Source: Pseudomonas caspiana (GTDB lineage: Bacteria; Pseudomonadota; Gammaproteobacteria; Pseudomonadales; Pseudomonadaceae). Taken from it: DNA of 64,000 nt. Made by a program: the position numbers and the translations under genes. The stretch is taken from contig NZ_LOHF01000005.1 in assembly GCF_002158995.1 (NCBI RefSeq), positions 181,368 to 245,367 on the forward strand, in the 5' to 3' direction. Positions 46,555-55,893 of this stretch are shown here, piece by piece. Each line of letters begins with the position of its first letter. Within the stretch, counting starts at the first letter, position 1. Below the pieces are notes generated by a model. The model had not been told where the DNA came from. It did not search any database and saw nothing but the letters and a program-made list of their open reading frames with translations.

Positions 46555-48485
46555 AGTTGATAACGCAGGGTCAGGCTGATTTGCAGGCGTTGGGCCTGGC
46601 GTAATGATTCACGCAGAATCCGCCGGTCCAGATGGTTGAGCGTGTCCGGATCTATGCGGTTGGACCACGGCAGGTTCTGGCGGCTTTGCTGTTGATGTTG
46701 CTGCATGCGGGTTTGTTGAATGAAGTGGTACGCCTCTTCATACGCCGCACCGTCCTGCGGATCGATGACCTCGCGGGCCACCAGCTGACGCAGGCGCTCC
46801 AGCGTGTTATTGGCGCCAATACCGTTGGCCAGCGCAAGGACTCGCGCACCATCGACGAAGGGTGTCAGGCCCTGAGTCTTGAGGTCCATGGTGTCCTTGT
46901 CGCTGCCTTTGCGGGCGAGCACGAAGTCTTTGAAGCGGCCCACCGGTGGGCGCTGTCGCAACGCATTCTCTGCCAGCATGCGCTGGAACAGACGGTTGTC
47001 AGCGACCTGGTCGAGGATCTGCTGGCGCAATTGCTCACCGCCGCTTTCATCGCCCCAAACCACTCGCAGGTCGAAGTAAATACTGGAGTTGAGCAGGTTT
47101 TCCGGTGTTGCCTCACGAATGAATGCCGCAAAGCGTCGGGACCATTCAGCGCGAGACAGGCACAGTTCCGGATTGCTGGCCATGATGTTGCCTTTGCACA
47201 ACGTGAATCCGCACAGGGCCAGGTTCTGGTTGATGCGCTCGGCAATCGGCAGCAGCAGACCGCGAATGCGCTCCGCTTCAGCTGCGTCTTTGGCGTCGAA
47301 CAGGATGCCGTTGTCCTGATCGGTGTGCAGGGTCTGCTCGCGTCGGCCTTCGCTGCCGAAACACAGCCAACTGAACGGAACGCCCGGGTCGCCTCTTTCC
47401 TGCACGGTAAGCTCGATCACGCGGCATACCGTGTGGTCGTTGAGCAGGGTGATGATCTGCGTGATTTGTGTTGAAGATGCGCCATGGGCAAGCATGCGAT
47501 CCACCAACTGAACGATATCGCCGCGCAGGTTGCACAGGCTGTCGATGCGCGGTGCCGTGCGAATGGTGCGAGCCAGGTGAACCAGATCGACGCGTTGCAA
47601 AGAGAACAGATCCCGCTCAGACACCACGCCACACAAGCGACCGTCTCTGACCAGGCACACGTGCGCGATGTGCCGGCTGGTCATGGCAATAGCCGCGTCA
47701 AAGGCGCTGGCGTCAGGGCTGAGATGAAAGGGCGCCTGGATCATGCGGCTTTCGATCGGTTGGCTGAAGTCGACGTTGATATCGGCGACCGCTTCACGCA
47801 GGTCACGCAAGGTGAAAATGCCCAGCGGCGCTTGATGCTGATCAATGATCACGATGCTGCCGACCTGTTGCTCATGCATCAGTTTCACGGCTTCACGCAT
47901 CGGCGTATCCGGCGCGCACATCACTGGATGACGCATGGCCAATTCACCCAGTCGGGTATTGAGCGAGTACTGGGTGCCGAGGGTTTCTACCGCGCGTTGC
48001 TGAACCTGCTGATTGACCTGATCCAGCAAGCTGCTGACGCCGCGTAGAGCGAAGTCGCGGAAGGTTGTGGATAACGCAAACAGCTTGATGAACGCCTGCT
48101 TGTTCAACTGCAGGCAGAAAGTATCTTCGGCGGCCAAATGTTCGGTGCGGGTGGCTCGCTCACCTAGTAACGCGGCCAGCGGGAAGCATTCGCCGGTGGT
48201 GATTTCGAAGGTGGTTTCAGTGCCGCCTTTTGCCGTATGAGGGCGCTCGCCGACCACTCGCCCTTGTTTGACGATGTAGAAATGCTCTACTGGCCCATCG
48301 CCAGGCTTGATGATGCTTTCATCGGCGGCGTAAAAACGCAGTTGGCATTGTTCGACCAGATAGGCCAGATGCGCATTTTCCATGTGGTCGAATGGCGGGA
48401 ATTTTTGCAGGAACTGCATGGTGCCGTGAATGTTCTGCAACACCGCTGTTTTCCCGGCCTGGGTGAATGCATCCGCTCGACTCAT
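46551..48485 (-). CDS. cNMP-binding/CBS/DUF294 nucleotidyltransferase-like protein
   Basis: This 644-residue multidomain signalling protein has four parts in order. A cyclic-nucleotide-binding domain comes first (about 15-135, KPGDGPVEHFYIVKQGRVVG). Two CBS domains follow (about 180-310, MREAVKLMHEQQVGSIVIID). Then come a DUF294 nucleotidyltransferase-like domain (about 370-500, FGSEGRREQTLHTDQDNGIL) and a C-terminal helical domain. It resembles GlnD-like putative nucleotidyltransferases; the target is unknown. The start is either ATG 48485 or GTG 48494; neither has an ideal ribosome site. It is coupled to the exonuclease gene. Confidence 0.9.
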   Translation of the reverse strand: MSRADAFTQAGKTAVLQNIHGTMQFLQKFPPFDHMENAHLAYLVEQCQLRFYAADESIIKPGDGPVEHFYIVKQGRVVGERPHTAKGGTETTFEITTGECFPLAALLGERATRTEHLAAEDTFCLQLNKQAFIKLFALSTTFRDFALRGVSSLLDQVNQQVQQRAVETLGTQYSLNTRLGELAMRHPVMCAPDTPMREAVKLMHEQQVGSIVIIDQHQAPLGIFTLRDLREAVADINVDFSQPIESRMIQAPFHLSPDASAFDAAIAMTSRHIAHVCLVRDGRLCGVVSERDLFSLQRVDLVHLARTIRTAPRIDSLCNLRGDIVQLVDRMLAHGASSTQITQIITLLNDHTVCRVIELTVQERGDPGVPFSWLCFGSEGRREQTLHTDQDNGILFDAKDAAEAERIRGLLLPIAERINQNLALCGFTLCKGNIMASNPELCLSRAEWSRRFAAFIREATPENLLNSSIYFDLRVVWGDESGGEQLRQQILDQVADNRLFQRMLAENALRQRPPVGRFKDFVLARKGSDKDTMDLKTQGLTPFVDGARVLALANGIGANNTLERLRQLVAREVIDPQDGAAYEEAYHFIQQTRMQQHQQQSRQNLPWSNRIDPDTLNHLDRRILRESLRQAQRLQISLTLRYQL

Positions 48486-48735
48486 GACCTGCACCGCTTT
48501 GTTTTTATTGAAGGCTATGGTCGGCCGCTTGAGGAGTAGTGCCCATTGGACGTAAGTCTTACGGCAATAAAAAGATTTCTGCCTTCTCGCCTCATGGTGT
48601 AAAAAGCAGCTGTATACAGTTATACGATGCCTTGGACGGCGTTTAGCTCAACGCAGGGACGTCAGCAAAAGCACATAGATATCTCCGGGTAGAGCCCGGT
48701 GTTTTTGTCAGTTAGTGCAAGGGAATGAGGCGGGT

Positions 48736-49182
48736 ATGCTGGATTACGATATTTTGAGCGATGAAGAGCGCGAAGCTCTGAATGAGGTCATGCTCGCGCC
48801 GGCGTCCAATTCGGAGCAACGGGTGTTGATCGTTGACGACGATCGGGACGCTCGCGAACTGCTGGCCGAAATACTCAGCCTCAACGACATTAGTTGTCTG
48901 ACGGCGGCAGGCGGTAACAGCGCCATGGAGCTGATTCGCACCCGTGAGAGTATCGCTCTGCTGATTACCGACTTGCGCATGGCGCCGTGCAATGGCCTGG
49001 ACCTGATTCGCCAGGTCCGTGATTCCGAGCGCGCCTCATTGCCCATCATCATCGTGTCAGGTGACGCCAACGTACGCGACGCCATCGACGCCATGCACCT
49101 GAGCGTGCTGGACTTCCTGCTCAAGCCCATCAACACCAAGCAGTTGGTGAAGCTGGTGAAGAGAGAGTTGGGGATGGAGTGA
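48736..49182 (+). CDS. Single-domain response regulator
   Basis: This 148-residue protein is one receiver domain after a 35-residue N-terminal tail. The acidic pair is in VLIVDDDRDARELL, the phosphoacceptor aspartate in LLITDLRMAPCNG, then IIIVSGDA and the lysine in DFLLKPINTKQL. There is no output domain, so it must act through protein contacts like CheY-type regulators. No cognate kinase is adjacent. A GAGG site precedes the ATG at 48736. Confidence 0.93.
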   Translation: MLDYDILSDEEREALNEVMLAPASNSEQRVLIVDDDRDARELLAEILSLNDISCLTAAGGNSAMELIRTRESIALLITDLRMAPCNGLDLIRQVRDSERASLPIIIVSGDANVRDAIDAMHLSVLDFLLKPINTKQLVKLVKRELGME

Positions 49183-49237
49183 GGCGACCTGTAGGAGAGG
49201 CCGTCTCGACACCGAGCTTTAGCGAAGTGACCACACA

Positions 49238-49329
49238 CCTGTAGGAGCGCACGAGCACCGCGAGGCCGCGAAGGCGGTGCATCAGACAGGACGCCATCGC
49301 TGCCTCGCGGTGCTCGTGAGCTCCTACAG
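49238..49329. repeat. Long inverted repeat (REPIN type D)
   Basis: CCTGTAGGAGCGCACGAGCA and the CCGCGAGGC segment are mirrored as the complement. It lies between the convergent response regulator and glcB. Confidence 0.86.
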
Positions 49330-49374
49330 AAAAGCATTTCGCATCAGGTAGTTGTATTTTATTTAATCGGGCAC

Positions 49375-51552
49375 CTACAACCCGTTCTTCGCTTTGAACT
49401 CCCGACGCCGACGGTGCAAGACCGGCTCGGTGTAACCGTTAGGTTGTTTAGTCCCTTCGATCACCAGTTCAACCGCTGCCTGGAACGCGATGTTGCTGTC
49501 GAAATCCGGTGCCAGCGGACGGTACAGCGAATCCCCCGCATTCTGGCGGTCAACCACCGGCGCCATACGCTTGAGGCTGTCCATCACCTGAGTTTCATTG
49601 ACCACGCCGTGGCGCAGCCAGTTGGCAATGTGCTGGCTGGAAATACGCAGCGTGGCGCGGTCTTCCATCAGGCCGATGTCATTGATGTCCGGCACCTTCG
49701 AGCAGCCGACACCTTGGTCGATCCAGCGCACCACGTAGCCGAGAATGCCCTGTGAGTTGTTATCCAGTTCGTTCTGGATCTCTTCAGCAGTCCAATCGGT
49801 ATTCGGGGCCAGCGGGATGGTCAGGATGTCATCCACTGATGCGCGAGTGCGCTGGGCCAACTCAGCCTGACGGGCGAACACGTCGACCTTGTGATAGTGC
49901 AGCGCATGCAGCGCGGCAGCCGTCGGCGAAGGCACCCATGCCGTGTTTGCACCGGCCAACGGGTGAGCAATTTTCTGTTCCAGCATCGCCGCCATCAGGT
50001 CCGGCATGGCCCACATGCCTTTACCAATCTGCGCACGACCTTGCAGGCCGCAGCTCAAACCGATATCGACGTTCGAGTTCTCGTAGGCACTGATCCATTT
50101 CTCGGCCTTCATCTGCGCCTTGCGCACGACTGGACCGGCTTCCATGGAGGTGTGGATTTCGTCGCCGGTACGATCGAGGAAGCCCGTGTTGATGAACACC
50201 ACCCGCTCGCTGGCCGCCTTGATGCACGCCTTGAGGTTGACCGTGGTACGACGCTCCTCGTCCATGATCCCGACTTTGAGCGTGTTGCGTGGCAGACGCA
50301 GAACGTCTTCGACGCGACCAAACAGTTCGTTGGTGAACGCGGCTTCTTCCGGGCCATGCATTTTCGGTTTGACGATGTACACCGAGCGGGTGCGGCTGTT
50401 GCTGCGTGTGGTGTTGCCATTGAGGCTGTGGATCGCCGCAAGGCTAGTCAGCAGGCCATCCAGAATGCCTTCCGGTACTTCTTGACCATTCTTGTCGAGG
50501 ATCGCATCAATGGTCATCAAGTGACCCACGTTGCGGATGAACAGCAGTGAACGCCCGTGCAGCTTCACGTCGCCGCCATTAGGTGCGGTGTAGTGACGAT
50601 CGCCGTTCATGGTGCGGGTGAAGGTCTGACCGCCTTTGGAGACTTCCTCGGCCAGATCGCCTTTCATCAGGCCAAGCCAGTTGCGATAAACCACGACCTT
50701 GTCGTCGGCATCAACGGCGGCGATGGAATCTTCGCAGTCCATGATGGTGGTCAGTGCAGCTTCCATCAGCACGTCTTTGACGCCCGCGGCATCGGTCTGG
50801 CCAATCGGACTGGCAGCGTCGATCTGAATCTCGAAGTGCAGGCCGTTGTGCTTGAGCAGCACGGCGGTCGGTGCTGACGCGTCACCTTGATAGCCTATCA
50901 ATTGCGCATCGTCCTGCAGGCCGGTATTGCTACCGCCTTTGAGGCTGATCACCAGTTTGCCGTCGATCAGTTTGTAGCCCGTGGAATCGACATGGGAGCC
51001 AGCGGCCAGCGGCGCGGCTTCATCAAGGAAGGCGCGAGCAAAGGCGATGACTTTGTCACCGCGAACCTTGTTGTAGCCTTTGCCTTTCTCCGCGCCGTCG
51101 GCTTCGCTGATGGCATCGGTGCCATAGAGCGCGTCATACAGCGAGCCCCAGCGGGCGTTCGAGGCGTTGAGGGCGAAGCGGGCGTTCATGACCGGCACCA
51201 CCAACTGTGGGCCAGCCATGCGAGCGATTTCTTCATCGACGTTTTGCGTCGTGATCTGGAAGTCCGCCGCTTCTGGCAGCAGATAACCGATTTGCTCAAG
51301 GAAAGCTTTATAAGCCGAGGCGTCGTGGGCCTGTCCGGCATGGGACTGGTGCCAGGCGTCGATCTGCGCCTGCAAGTCATCACGTTTGGCGAGCAGTGCC
51401 TTGTTTTTTGGGGCCAGCTCGTTGATCAACTGGTCTGCACCCATCCAGAAGCCAGCAGCATCAAGACCGGTCCCGGGAAGTGCTTCGTTATTCACGAAGT
51501 CATACAGGACTTTGGCGACCTGCAGGCCACCGACTTGAACGTGTTCAGTCAT
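49375..51552 (-). CDS. glcB: Malate synthase G
   Basis: This 725-residue enzyme condenses glyoxylate with acetyl-CoA to malate in the glyoxylate shunt. Landmarks are [50 protein letters not shown] and [17 protein letters not shown]. The length is as expected for the monomeric G form. The 344-base gap upstream (51553-51896) is shared with divergent gcvR and shows no named operator. Confidence 0.97.
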   Translation of the reverse strand: MTEHVQVGGLQVAKVLYDFVNNEALPGTGLDAAGFWMGADQLINELAPKNKALLAKRDDLQAQIDAWHQSHAGQAHDASAYKAFLEQIGYLLPEAADFQITTQNVDEEIARMAGPQLVVPVMNARFALNASNARWGSLYDALYGTDAISEADGAEKGKGYNKVRGDKVIAFARAFLDEAAPLAAGSHVDSTGYKLIDGKLVISLKGGSNTGLQDDAQLIGYQGDASAPTAVLLKHNGLHFEIQIDAASPIGQTDAAGVKDVLMEAALTTIMDCEDSIAAVDADDKVVVYRNWLGLMKGDLAEEVSKGGQTFTRTMNGDRHYTAPNGGDVKLHGRSLLFIRNVGHLMTIDAILDKNGQEVPEGILDGLLTSLAAIHSLNGNTTRSNSRTRSVYIVKPKMHGPEEAAFTNELFGRVEDVLRLPRNTLKVGIMDEERRTTVNLKACIKAASERVVFINTGFLDRTGDEIHTSMEAGPVVRKAQMKAEKWISAYENSNVDIGLSCGLQGRAQIGKGMWAMPDLMAAMLEQKIAHPLAGANTAWVPSPTAAALHALHYHKVDVFARQAELAQRTRASVDDILTIPLAPNTDWTAEEIQNELDNNSQGILGYVVRWIDQGVGCSKVPDINDIGLMEDRATLRISSQHIANWLRHGVVNETQVMDSLKRMAPVVDRQNAGDSLYRPLAPDFDSNIAFQAAVELVIEGTKQPNGYTEPVLHRRRREFKAKNGL

Positions 51553-51896
51553 TGCACTTGCCTCACTCTGCTCAGCTTTTTTTGCGCTCGGAGGGAGCGC
51601 TCTGTTGTTAGGTCAACGTTATGTAGTGCGCGACGCGGGATACTACATGAAGGCTTGACGCGTGGAAACGGAACTAAATATGTCACTTCGCGCCTGAAAT
51701 TTCATGGTCAGTCATCATCGAGATCAGGATGTTCTCAAAGATGCTGTCGATTGTTCCAGATAAAAATGGAAATCGTACACAAAATGGCAACCAAGCTCTG
51801 TTCCGGCGTGGCGGGCAGGGTTGCCTATACTTGCTCCGTTGTCGTCAGCCCGCCGGGTTGGCGCTGGCGTGGATTCAAGACCAGAAGGAGTCAGCA

Positions 51897-52415
51897 GTGG
51901 ATCATCTCGTAATCACCGTGTTTGCCCCCGACAAGCCAGGCCAGGTCGAAGCCATCGCCAAATGCATCGCCGACCACGGCGGTAACTGGCTGGAAAGCCG
52001 CATGTCGCACATGGCCGGGCAGTTCGCCGGCATCCTGCGCATTGGCGTTGTGGCTGACGCCCATGAAGAATTGAAGAGCGCATTGATCGAGTTGTCCGGG
52101 CGAGGCATACGCGTGTTGTTCGCCGAAACCGCCATTGAATCCCCCGGTACCTGGAAACACATTGGCATGGAACTGGTGGGTAACGATCGCCCCGGCATCG
52201 TGCGCGACATCACGCGGTTGCTGTCAGAGCAGGGCGTTAACGTCGAAAGGCTGATCACCGAAGTCAAACCCGCCCCCATGAGCAGCGAGCTGTTGTTCCA
52301 TGCGGATGCGGTGTTGGGCGTGCCTGAATCGTTGGCGCTGGATGATCTGCAACAGGCGTTGGAAACCCTGGCGGATGATTTGATGGTGGACCTGGTGTTG
52401 CGTACGGATTTGTAG
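51897..52415 (+). CDS. gcvR: Glycine cleavage system regulator with two ACT domains
   Basis: This 172-residue protein of tandem ACT domains (LVITVFAPDKPGQVEAIAKC, then MELVGNDRPGIVRDITRLLS) matches GcvR, which in E. coli binds glycine and GcvA to control the gcv operon. The GTG start at 51897 follows AAGGAG by six bases; a longer frame from 51729 would read through promoter DNA. The gcv operon is not in this window. Confidence 0.9.
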   Translation: MDHLVITVFAPDKPGQVEAIAKCIADHGGNWLESRMSHMAGQFAGILRIGVVADAHEELKSALIELSGRGIRVLFAETAIESPGTWKHIGMELVGNDRPGIVRDITRLLSEQGVNVERLITEVKPAPMSSELLFHADAVLGVPESLALDDLQQALETLADDLMVDLVLRTDL

Positions 52416-52463
52416 GATACCGATTAGCTGACACCGCGCTATGGCCTTGCTAACGAAGGGCCT

Positions 52464-52553
52464 TGTGGGAGCAGAGCTTACTCGCGATAAGTCTGGACGC
52501 GATCTAGAGTGAATTGCATCCAGCCTTACCGCGAGCAAGCTCTACTCCCACAT
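52464..52553. repeat. REP inverted repeat
   Basis: TGTGGGAGCAGAGCTTACTC and a near complement lie after gcvR. Confidence 0.82.
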
Positions 52554-52572
52554 AAGGGATTGTGCTTGCCTT

Positions 52573-52676
52573 AGGTTATCCACTTTATCCATTAGCCTGC
52601 CTGTGGATAACCTTGGGAGAACCGTTTGCAGGCTAGATGGCTCAAGGCCTGTGAGCGACTGGTTATTTATTGAGCA
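52573..52676. repeat. Island-flanking direct repeat, left copy
   Basis: It begins with inverted arms GGTTATCCAC and GTGGATAACC around TTTATCCATTAGCCTGCCT. A further 50 bases then match the right copy at 56075-56180, from GAGAACCG through a degenerate GCAGGC to the closing TTGA(G/T)CAG. The two copies bracket the PAAR island. Confidence 0.8.
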
Positions 52677-52709
52677 GTCAATGTTAACTCCTTAGCTCGC
52701 GGATTTTCT

Positions 52710-52863
52710 TCATGTGGCGTAATAGGCATTCGCACATTTATCCATCTCTTCTTGTGTGTTCATCTCGATGCCAATGCCCAAGTCGTATTTGTAATACCCT
52801 ACAGATAAGATAGTTGCATTTATAAAATGCTACGCTCATACCTAAAAATATAGGTTTTTTCAT
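52710..52863 (-). pseudogene. Decayed third immunity paralogue
   Basis: From an ATG at 52863 one frame reads MKKPIFLGMSVAF. After a frame change the minus strand encodes SVGYYKYDLGIGIEMNTQEE followed by MDKCANAYYAT and a stop. The second part aligns with the C-termini of the two intact neighbours (YCKYRLGIETWLDNADELEAC and NYCKFRLGIDKQL). About 45 codons of the middle are missing. It is a frameshifted, internally deleted relative of the two downstream-facing immunity candidates. Confidence 0.7.
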
Positions 52864-52943
52864 AGCGTAACTTTAGCCGAAGTACTTTCGCCATGGGCCG
52901 TATACGTACGGCCCATGTAGGTTTTTCTCTATCTGCGGCTGAG

Positions 52944-53231
52944 TTACCTAGCTTTGCAAGCATCTAGGTCATCTTGGCTTCTCAATTGCTTATCAATGCC
53001 CAGACGAAACTTACAATAGTTTCTGACCATAATTAATTCTGCTGTACTCAGATCGTTCAATGGCTTTCGCTCCTCTTCACTGGTGTAGATGTTTTCAAAT
53101 CTGACCTGGAGTGTAGGGTGTTTTTTTATGAATATTTCTAATCTTGGGTCTTCAAAATCCAGAGATACGTAGTAGCCTACGTACAAGTGGGCGATGATAA
53201 TCAGCGTGGCAGAAATTAGTATGCTTTTCAT
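52944..53231 (-). CDS. Putative T6SS immunity protein 2 (membrane-anchored)
   Basis: This 95-residue protein has an N-terminal signal or anchor segment (MKSILISATLIIIAHLYVGY) and a charged exported domain containing IKKHPTLQVRFENIYTSEEE and the ending LDACKAR with two conserved cysteines. It is a clear paralogue of the adjacent 53367-53654 gene. Immunity to peptidoglycan-cutting effectors must act in the periplasm, which the anchor allows. The start at 53231 begins the anchor; 24 extra upstream residues are unlikely. No known family is recognised. Confidence 0.75.
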   Translation of the reverse strand: MKSILISATLIIIAHLYVGYYVSLDFEDPRLEIFIKKHPTLQVRFENIYTSEEERKPLNDLSTAELIMVRNYCKFRLGIDKQLRSQDDLDACKAR

Positions 53232-53366
53232 AATGGTAATGGTCGACAAAAAAGTAGGATAGAACACTGCGGCCTTACGTTTTATTATGGTTGCTTTTAG
53301 CATGTCTAAGTAGTTCGGGCGGTGAGTGCCGCCCGGGTTGGCTTCATACCCAAACGCCCGAGAAGG

Positions 53367-53654
53367 TCACCGTGCTTTACAGGCTTCTAGTTCGTCTGCG
53401 TTATCTAGCCAAGTCTCGATACCTAGACGGTATTTGCAGTAATCTCTGATCATTTTCTCTTCCACCATATTCAGATCAGACCAAGATTTTGGGTCGGATG
53501 ATCTTGTATAGATATTTTCAAATTTTACTTGGAGTGTAGGGTGTTTTTTAATAAAAAAAACAACGTCGCCGCCATGAATTCCTAGATCGGTGTAGTAGCC
53601 GATGTAGAGGTGAGCGATCAGCATTATTCCGCCCGCTGTTATTGACTTTTTCAT
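53367..53654 (-). CDS. Putative T6SS immunity protein 1 (membrane-anchored)
   Basis: This 95-residue protein has an N-terminal segment MKKSITAGGIMLIAHLYIGYY and a periplasmic domain with FFIKKHPTLQVKFENIYTRS, MIRDYCKYRLGIETWL and the ending LEACKAR. Its ATG overlaps the amidase stop by four bases (ATGA), the tight coupling expected of an effector-immunity pair. It shares roughly half its residues with the next gene, so the pair arose by duplication. Confidence 0.78.
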   Translation of the reverse strand: MKKSITAGGIMLIAHLYIGYYTDLGIHGGDVVFFIKKHPTLQVKFENIYTRSSDPKSWSDLNMVEEKMIRDYCKYRLGIETWLDNADELEACKAR

Positions 53655-54367
53655 GAGGTGGGAGGTTTTAACAAGTCGGTTTTAATGCGAATATTTTTCA
53701 CCAGTTTCATGCCGATACGGCCGGGGCATATTTTTCCATCACCTTCCTGCTTTGGGTACTCCATGTGTCCGCCAAAATGTTTTATGAAGAAAACGCTTTT
53801 CAGCGCGATTATCAAATTTAGCGTTGCATCCATTTGTAGTGCGGGAACCGAATTGGTTGTATCGATCCCTATTAGCTTCAGTGACTTGCGCGCAAACGTA
53901 ATCCAGTCACTGCCTTCTTCCGGGACGGTCAGGTTATTCAGCAGCACCACACCGATAACGCCGGTATTGTATTTGTCTACGCTGGACGCTTTGAAGCGGA
54001 TGTCCCTACCTTCATAGATCGTCCCTGAGCAGTCGATCCCGAAGTGATACCCAATGTCGTCGAATTTATTCTGATGAAGCCGCTGGGTTTCAAGCATCTG
54101 CTCGCTGCCTATACCACATGAGTAGCTACGACCTGCGTTGTGCAGAGCAATCATGCTGTAGTCCCAGTCATCTGCTAATTCAGTCTTGGGTTTGCGCGCA
54201 CTCCACCCCGACCGCTCAACAAACTCATGCCCTAGTGATCGCACTTTACGAATAATCGCTTCGCGGGTTGCCGCTCGGTCGTTGACGGTGATTTCCACCG
54301 GTGCGATGGATTGGTCAGGTAATACCTTTTGTACCTGTGCGGTGGTCGTGAATTTTCCGGGAGTCAT
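53651..54367 (-). CDS. PGRP-like zinc amidase, probable T6SS effector
   Basis: This 238-residue protein has an N-terminal extension of about 35 residues and an Amidase_2/PGRP fold. GWSARKP (54-60) and MIALHNAGR carry the first zinc histidine (H76). IGYHFGIDCSGTIYEGRDI (105-123) forms the central strand, GGHMEYP carries H201 and KICPGR carries C214. Such enzymes cut the bond between N-acetylmuramic acid and L-alanine. There is no signal peptide, so it would reach the periplasm of a target cell only by injection. It begins on the last base of the PAAR stop (TAATG). It differs from the Tae1-4 effector families, which are cysteine peptidases. Confidence 0.85.
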   Translation of the reverse strand: MTPGKFTTTAQVQKVLPDQSIAPVEITVNDRAATREAIIRKVRSLGHEFVERSGWSARKPKTELADDWDYSMIALHNAGRSYSCGIGSEQMLETQRLHQNKFDDIGYHFGIDCSGTIYEGRDIRFKASSVDKYNTGVIGVVLLNNLTVPEEGSDWITFARKSLKLIGIDTTNSVPALQMDATLNLIIALKSVFFIKHFGGHMEYPKQEGDGKICPGRIGMKLVKNIRIKTDLLKPPTS

Positions 54368-54963
54368 TAGGCATTCCTCGACAGTTCGCTAAGTTCTCGC
54401 GCAGGGGCATTGAACACAACGTGCAGTGCGACGATTGAATCTGCCGATGACGTCTTTATGTGAGCCATGCCAGCGGCGTCAGTGATGCCAGACTTTTCGC
54501 GGCCGTTGACCACTGCGATGAACTTTCGATTGACTAGAGGTTGCCCGGTTTCGCTGTTAGTGATGGCGAAGGATCGCGCATACATGTCTGGTTTGGGAGA
54601 GTGGGCGGGGGAGGCTAAGTCAGCCATTTGTGTTTTTGCTGCGGATTTTTTATCTGGCTGGGTCGCCCGTTGGGCTGCGGGTTTGTCCGGTTTTTCATAG
54701 CTATGGCTTAACGAGTTGATAAGCCTCGCCCGGCAGGGACAGGTGCTGGAGCTGTCCAGCGTTCCTGCCGGGGACCTGCCGTTGCTGTCGATGAATCCAA
54801 TACCGCCTACGATGATGTACGCCTTGCCGTCTACACCGCAGGTGACTGGGTCGCCTTCCCGAGCATGATTGAAACCCATCATGTTGGTGCGGCCATCTCC
54901 TGCTGTTACGACACCGCCACAGGTGGTTTTGTCGCCCTCGCGAATGAAATATCCCCTCGCCAT
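54367..54963 (-). CDS. PAAR-domain spike protein with C-terminal beta domain
   Basis: This 198-residue protein has an N-terminal PAAR domain (residues 1-85: FIREGDKTTCGGVV, FNHAREGDPVTCGVDG, TCPCRARLI) that would cap a VgrG spike of a type VI secretion system. A Lys/Pro-rich linker (about 88-120) leads to a small transthyretin-like domain (YARSFAITNSETGQPLVNRK, then SGITDAAGMAHI) that may hold the amidase. The strong site GGAGGG lies eight bases before the ATG. No other T6SS gene is in the window, so this is an orphan PAAR module. Confidence 0.88.
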   Translation of the reverse strand: MARGYFIREGDKTTCGGVVTAGDGRTNMMGFNHAREGDPVTCGVDGKAYIIVGGIGFIDSNGRSPAGTLDSSSTCPCRARLINSLSHSYEKPDKPAAQRATQPDKKSAAKTQMADLASPAHSPKPDMYARSFAITNSETGQPLVNRKFIAVVNGREKSGITDAAGMAHIKTSSADSIVALHVVFNAPARELSELSRNA

Positions 54964-54966
54964 GGA

Positions 54967-55071
54967 TCAGCCCTCCACAGAGAGCGGGAAGTTTTCGGCA
55001 GTCGGCGCTCTGGCTGTTAATAGCTGCAGGGCAGTGTCTTGAGAGACGTTGAGGGGATAGTGTGTGCTCAT
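54967..55071 (-). CDS. Small ORF ahead of the PAAR gene
   Basis: A 34-codon frame starts MSTHYPLNVSQDTALQLL and ends ENFPLSVEG, three bases before the PAAR ATG. An in-frame ATG nine bases earlier (55080) would add MND. An AGG sequence lies before either start. The peptide resembles the first part of small Pseudomonas helical proteins of DUF3077 type and could be a truncated one or a coupling leader; I cannot assign a function. Confidence 0.45.
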   Translation of the reverse strand: MSTHYPLNVSQDTALQLLTARAPTAENFPLSVEG

Positions 55072-55082
55072 ATCATTCATCC

Positions 55083-55602
55083 TGATTCTTCGGTTTAACG
55101 ACATCTGCATGACGTGATGTCACTGCGAGATAACGGACGCTAAACGAAAGTTACGGATGGCTATGTAGGGCGAATCTCAAAGGTTTGAAGGGCGTTTCTT
55201 GGAAGCGTTTTATTGAGCTTTGTATGCCCTGATTTGGGCGGGCATGGAGGCCGTGGGGGCGGCTTTTGCAGGCAGTCGCCTTCGCGCATTGCGCTACGTT
55301 TCCGTTTTTCTTGAGGGAAATTTCCGAAAGAATCCCAAGCGCTTGCGGGTTAGGATTTTGGCTCCTAAGGTGCGCCGGTTGCTGTTATTTCAGTGACGGG
55401 GTTTAGTAGCCCATCGCCATAGATGTACAACGTATCCACTGAAATAGACGTTTAGAAACGTTCATTCAATGGCGGCTGTGTGCAGGGTGTCTTTGGACGC
55501 GCCGGTTTCTCTGGTGCCCGGTCTACTAACCTTCACACAGCTGCCACCCTTATCGATTAGTAGCGATAACAGGCGGTCATTTCCATTACCGGAGTATTCA
55601 AT
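55083..55602. other. Gene-poor stretch with candidate structured RNA
   Basis: No protein gene is supported here. A long imperfect hairpin has arms GGCGGCTGTGTG (55471-55482) and CACACAGCTGCC (55534-55545), with CCGG/CCGG inside. It precedes the small DUF3077-like gene by about 60 bases and could be its leader RNA. Confidence 0.45.
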
Positions 55603-55821
55603 ATGATCAAGCTTTCACCTGATTCGCCTAACCTCGAAGAATCCCTAAACCACGCCTCCCACCTGCTGCACTGCGCAGCCGTCGCAGCCTACGAAAACGG
55701 CGACCGCCTGACCGGTTCGGATCGGCTATTGGCTATGTCGGCCATGCATCTGGTGGATATGGCGCGCAGTGTTATCGATCAGTCTTTGATTGGGTTGGAG
55801 GCACCGACTGCTTGCGGGTGA
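55603..55821 (+). CDS. Small helical protein, DUF3077/DUF6124-like
   Basis: This 72-residue protein (MIKLSPDSPNLEESLNHASH, then LLHCAAVAAYENGDRL and MHLVDMARSVIDQSL) looks like the small, Pseudomonas-restricted helical proteins labelled DUF3077 or DUF6124. Their function is unknown. A GGAG lies before the ATG. It sits at the right end of the PAAR island on the opposite strand. Confidence 0.65.
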   Translation: MIKLSPDSPNLEESLNHASHLLHCAAVAAYENGDRLTGSDRLLAMSAMHLVDMARSVIDQSLIGLEAPTACG

Positions 55822-55893
55822 AATGCTATGCCTGATCTATAGGAAGTCGTCCTGTGTCCCTGACACCGCGCTGTCGCGAAGCAAACATAGGAT

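Noticed and set aside
48610..48619. LexA box (CTGTATACAG) before the response regulator
   Set aside because: It is a 10-base palindrome only; the CTG-N10-CAG spacing of a LexA site is not met.
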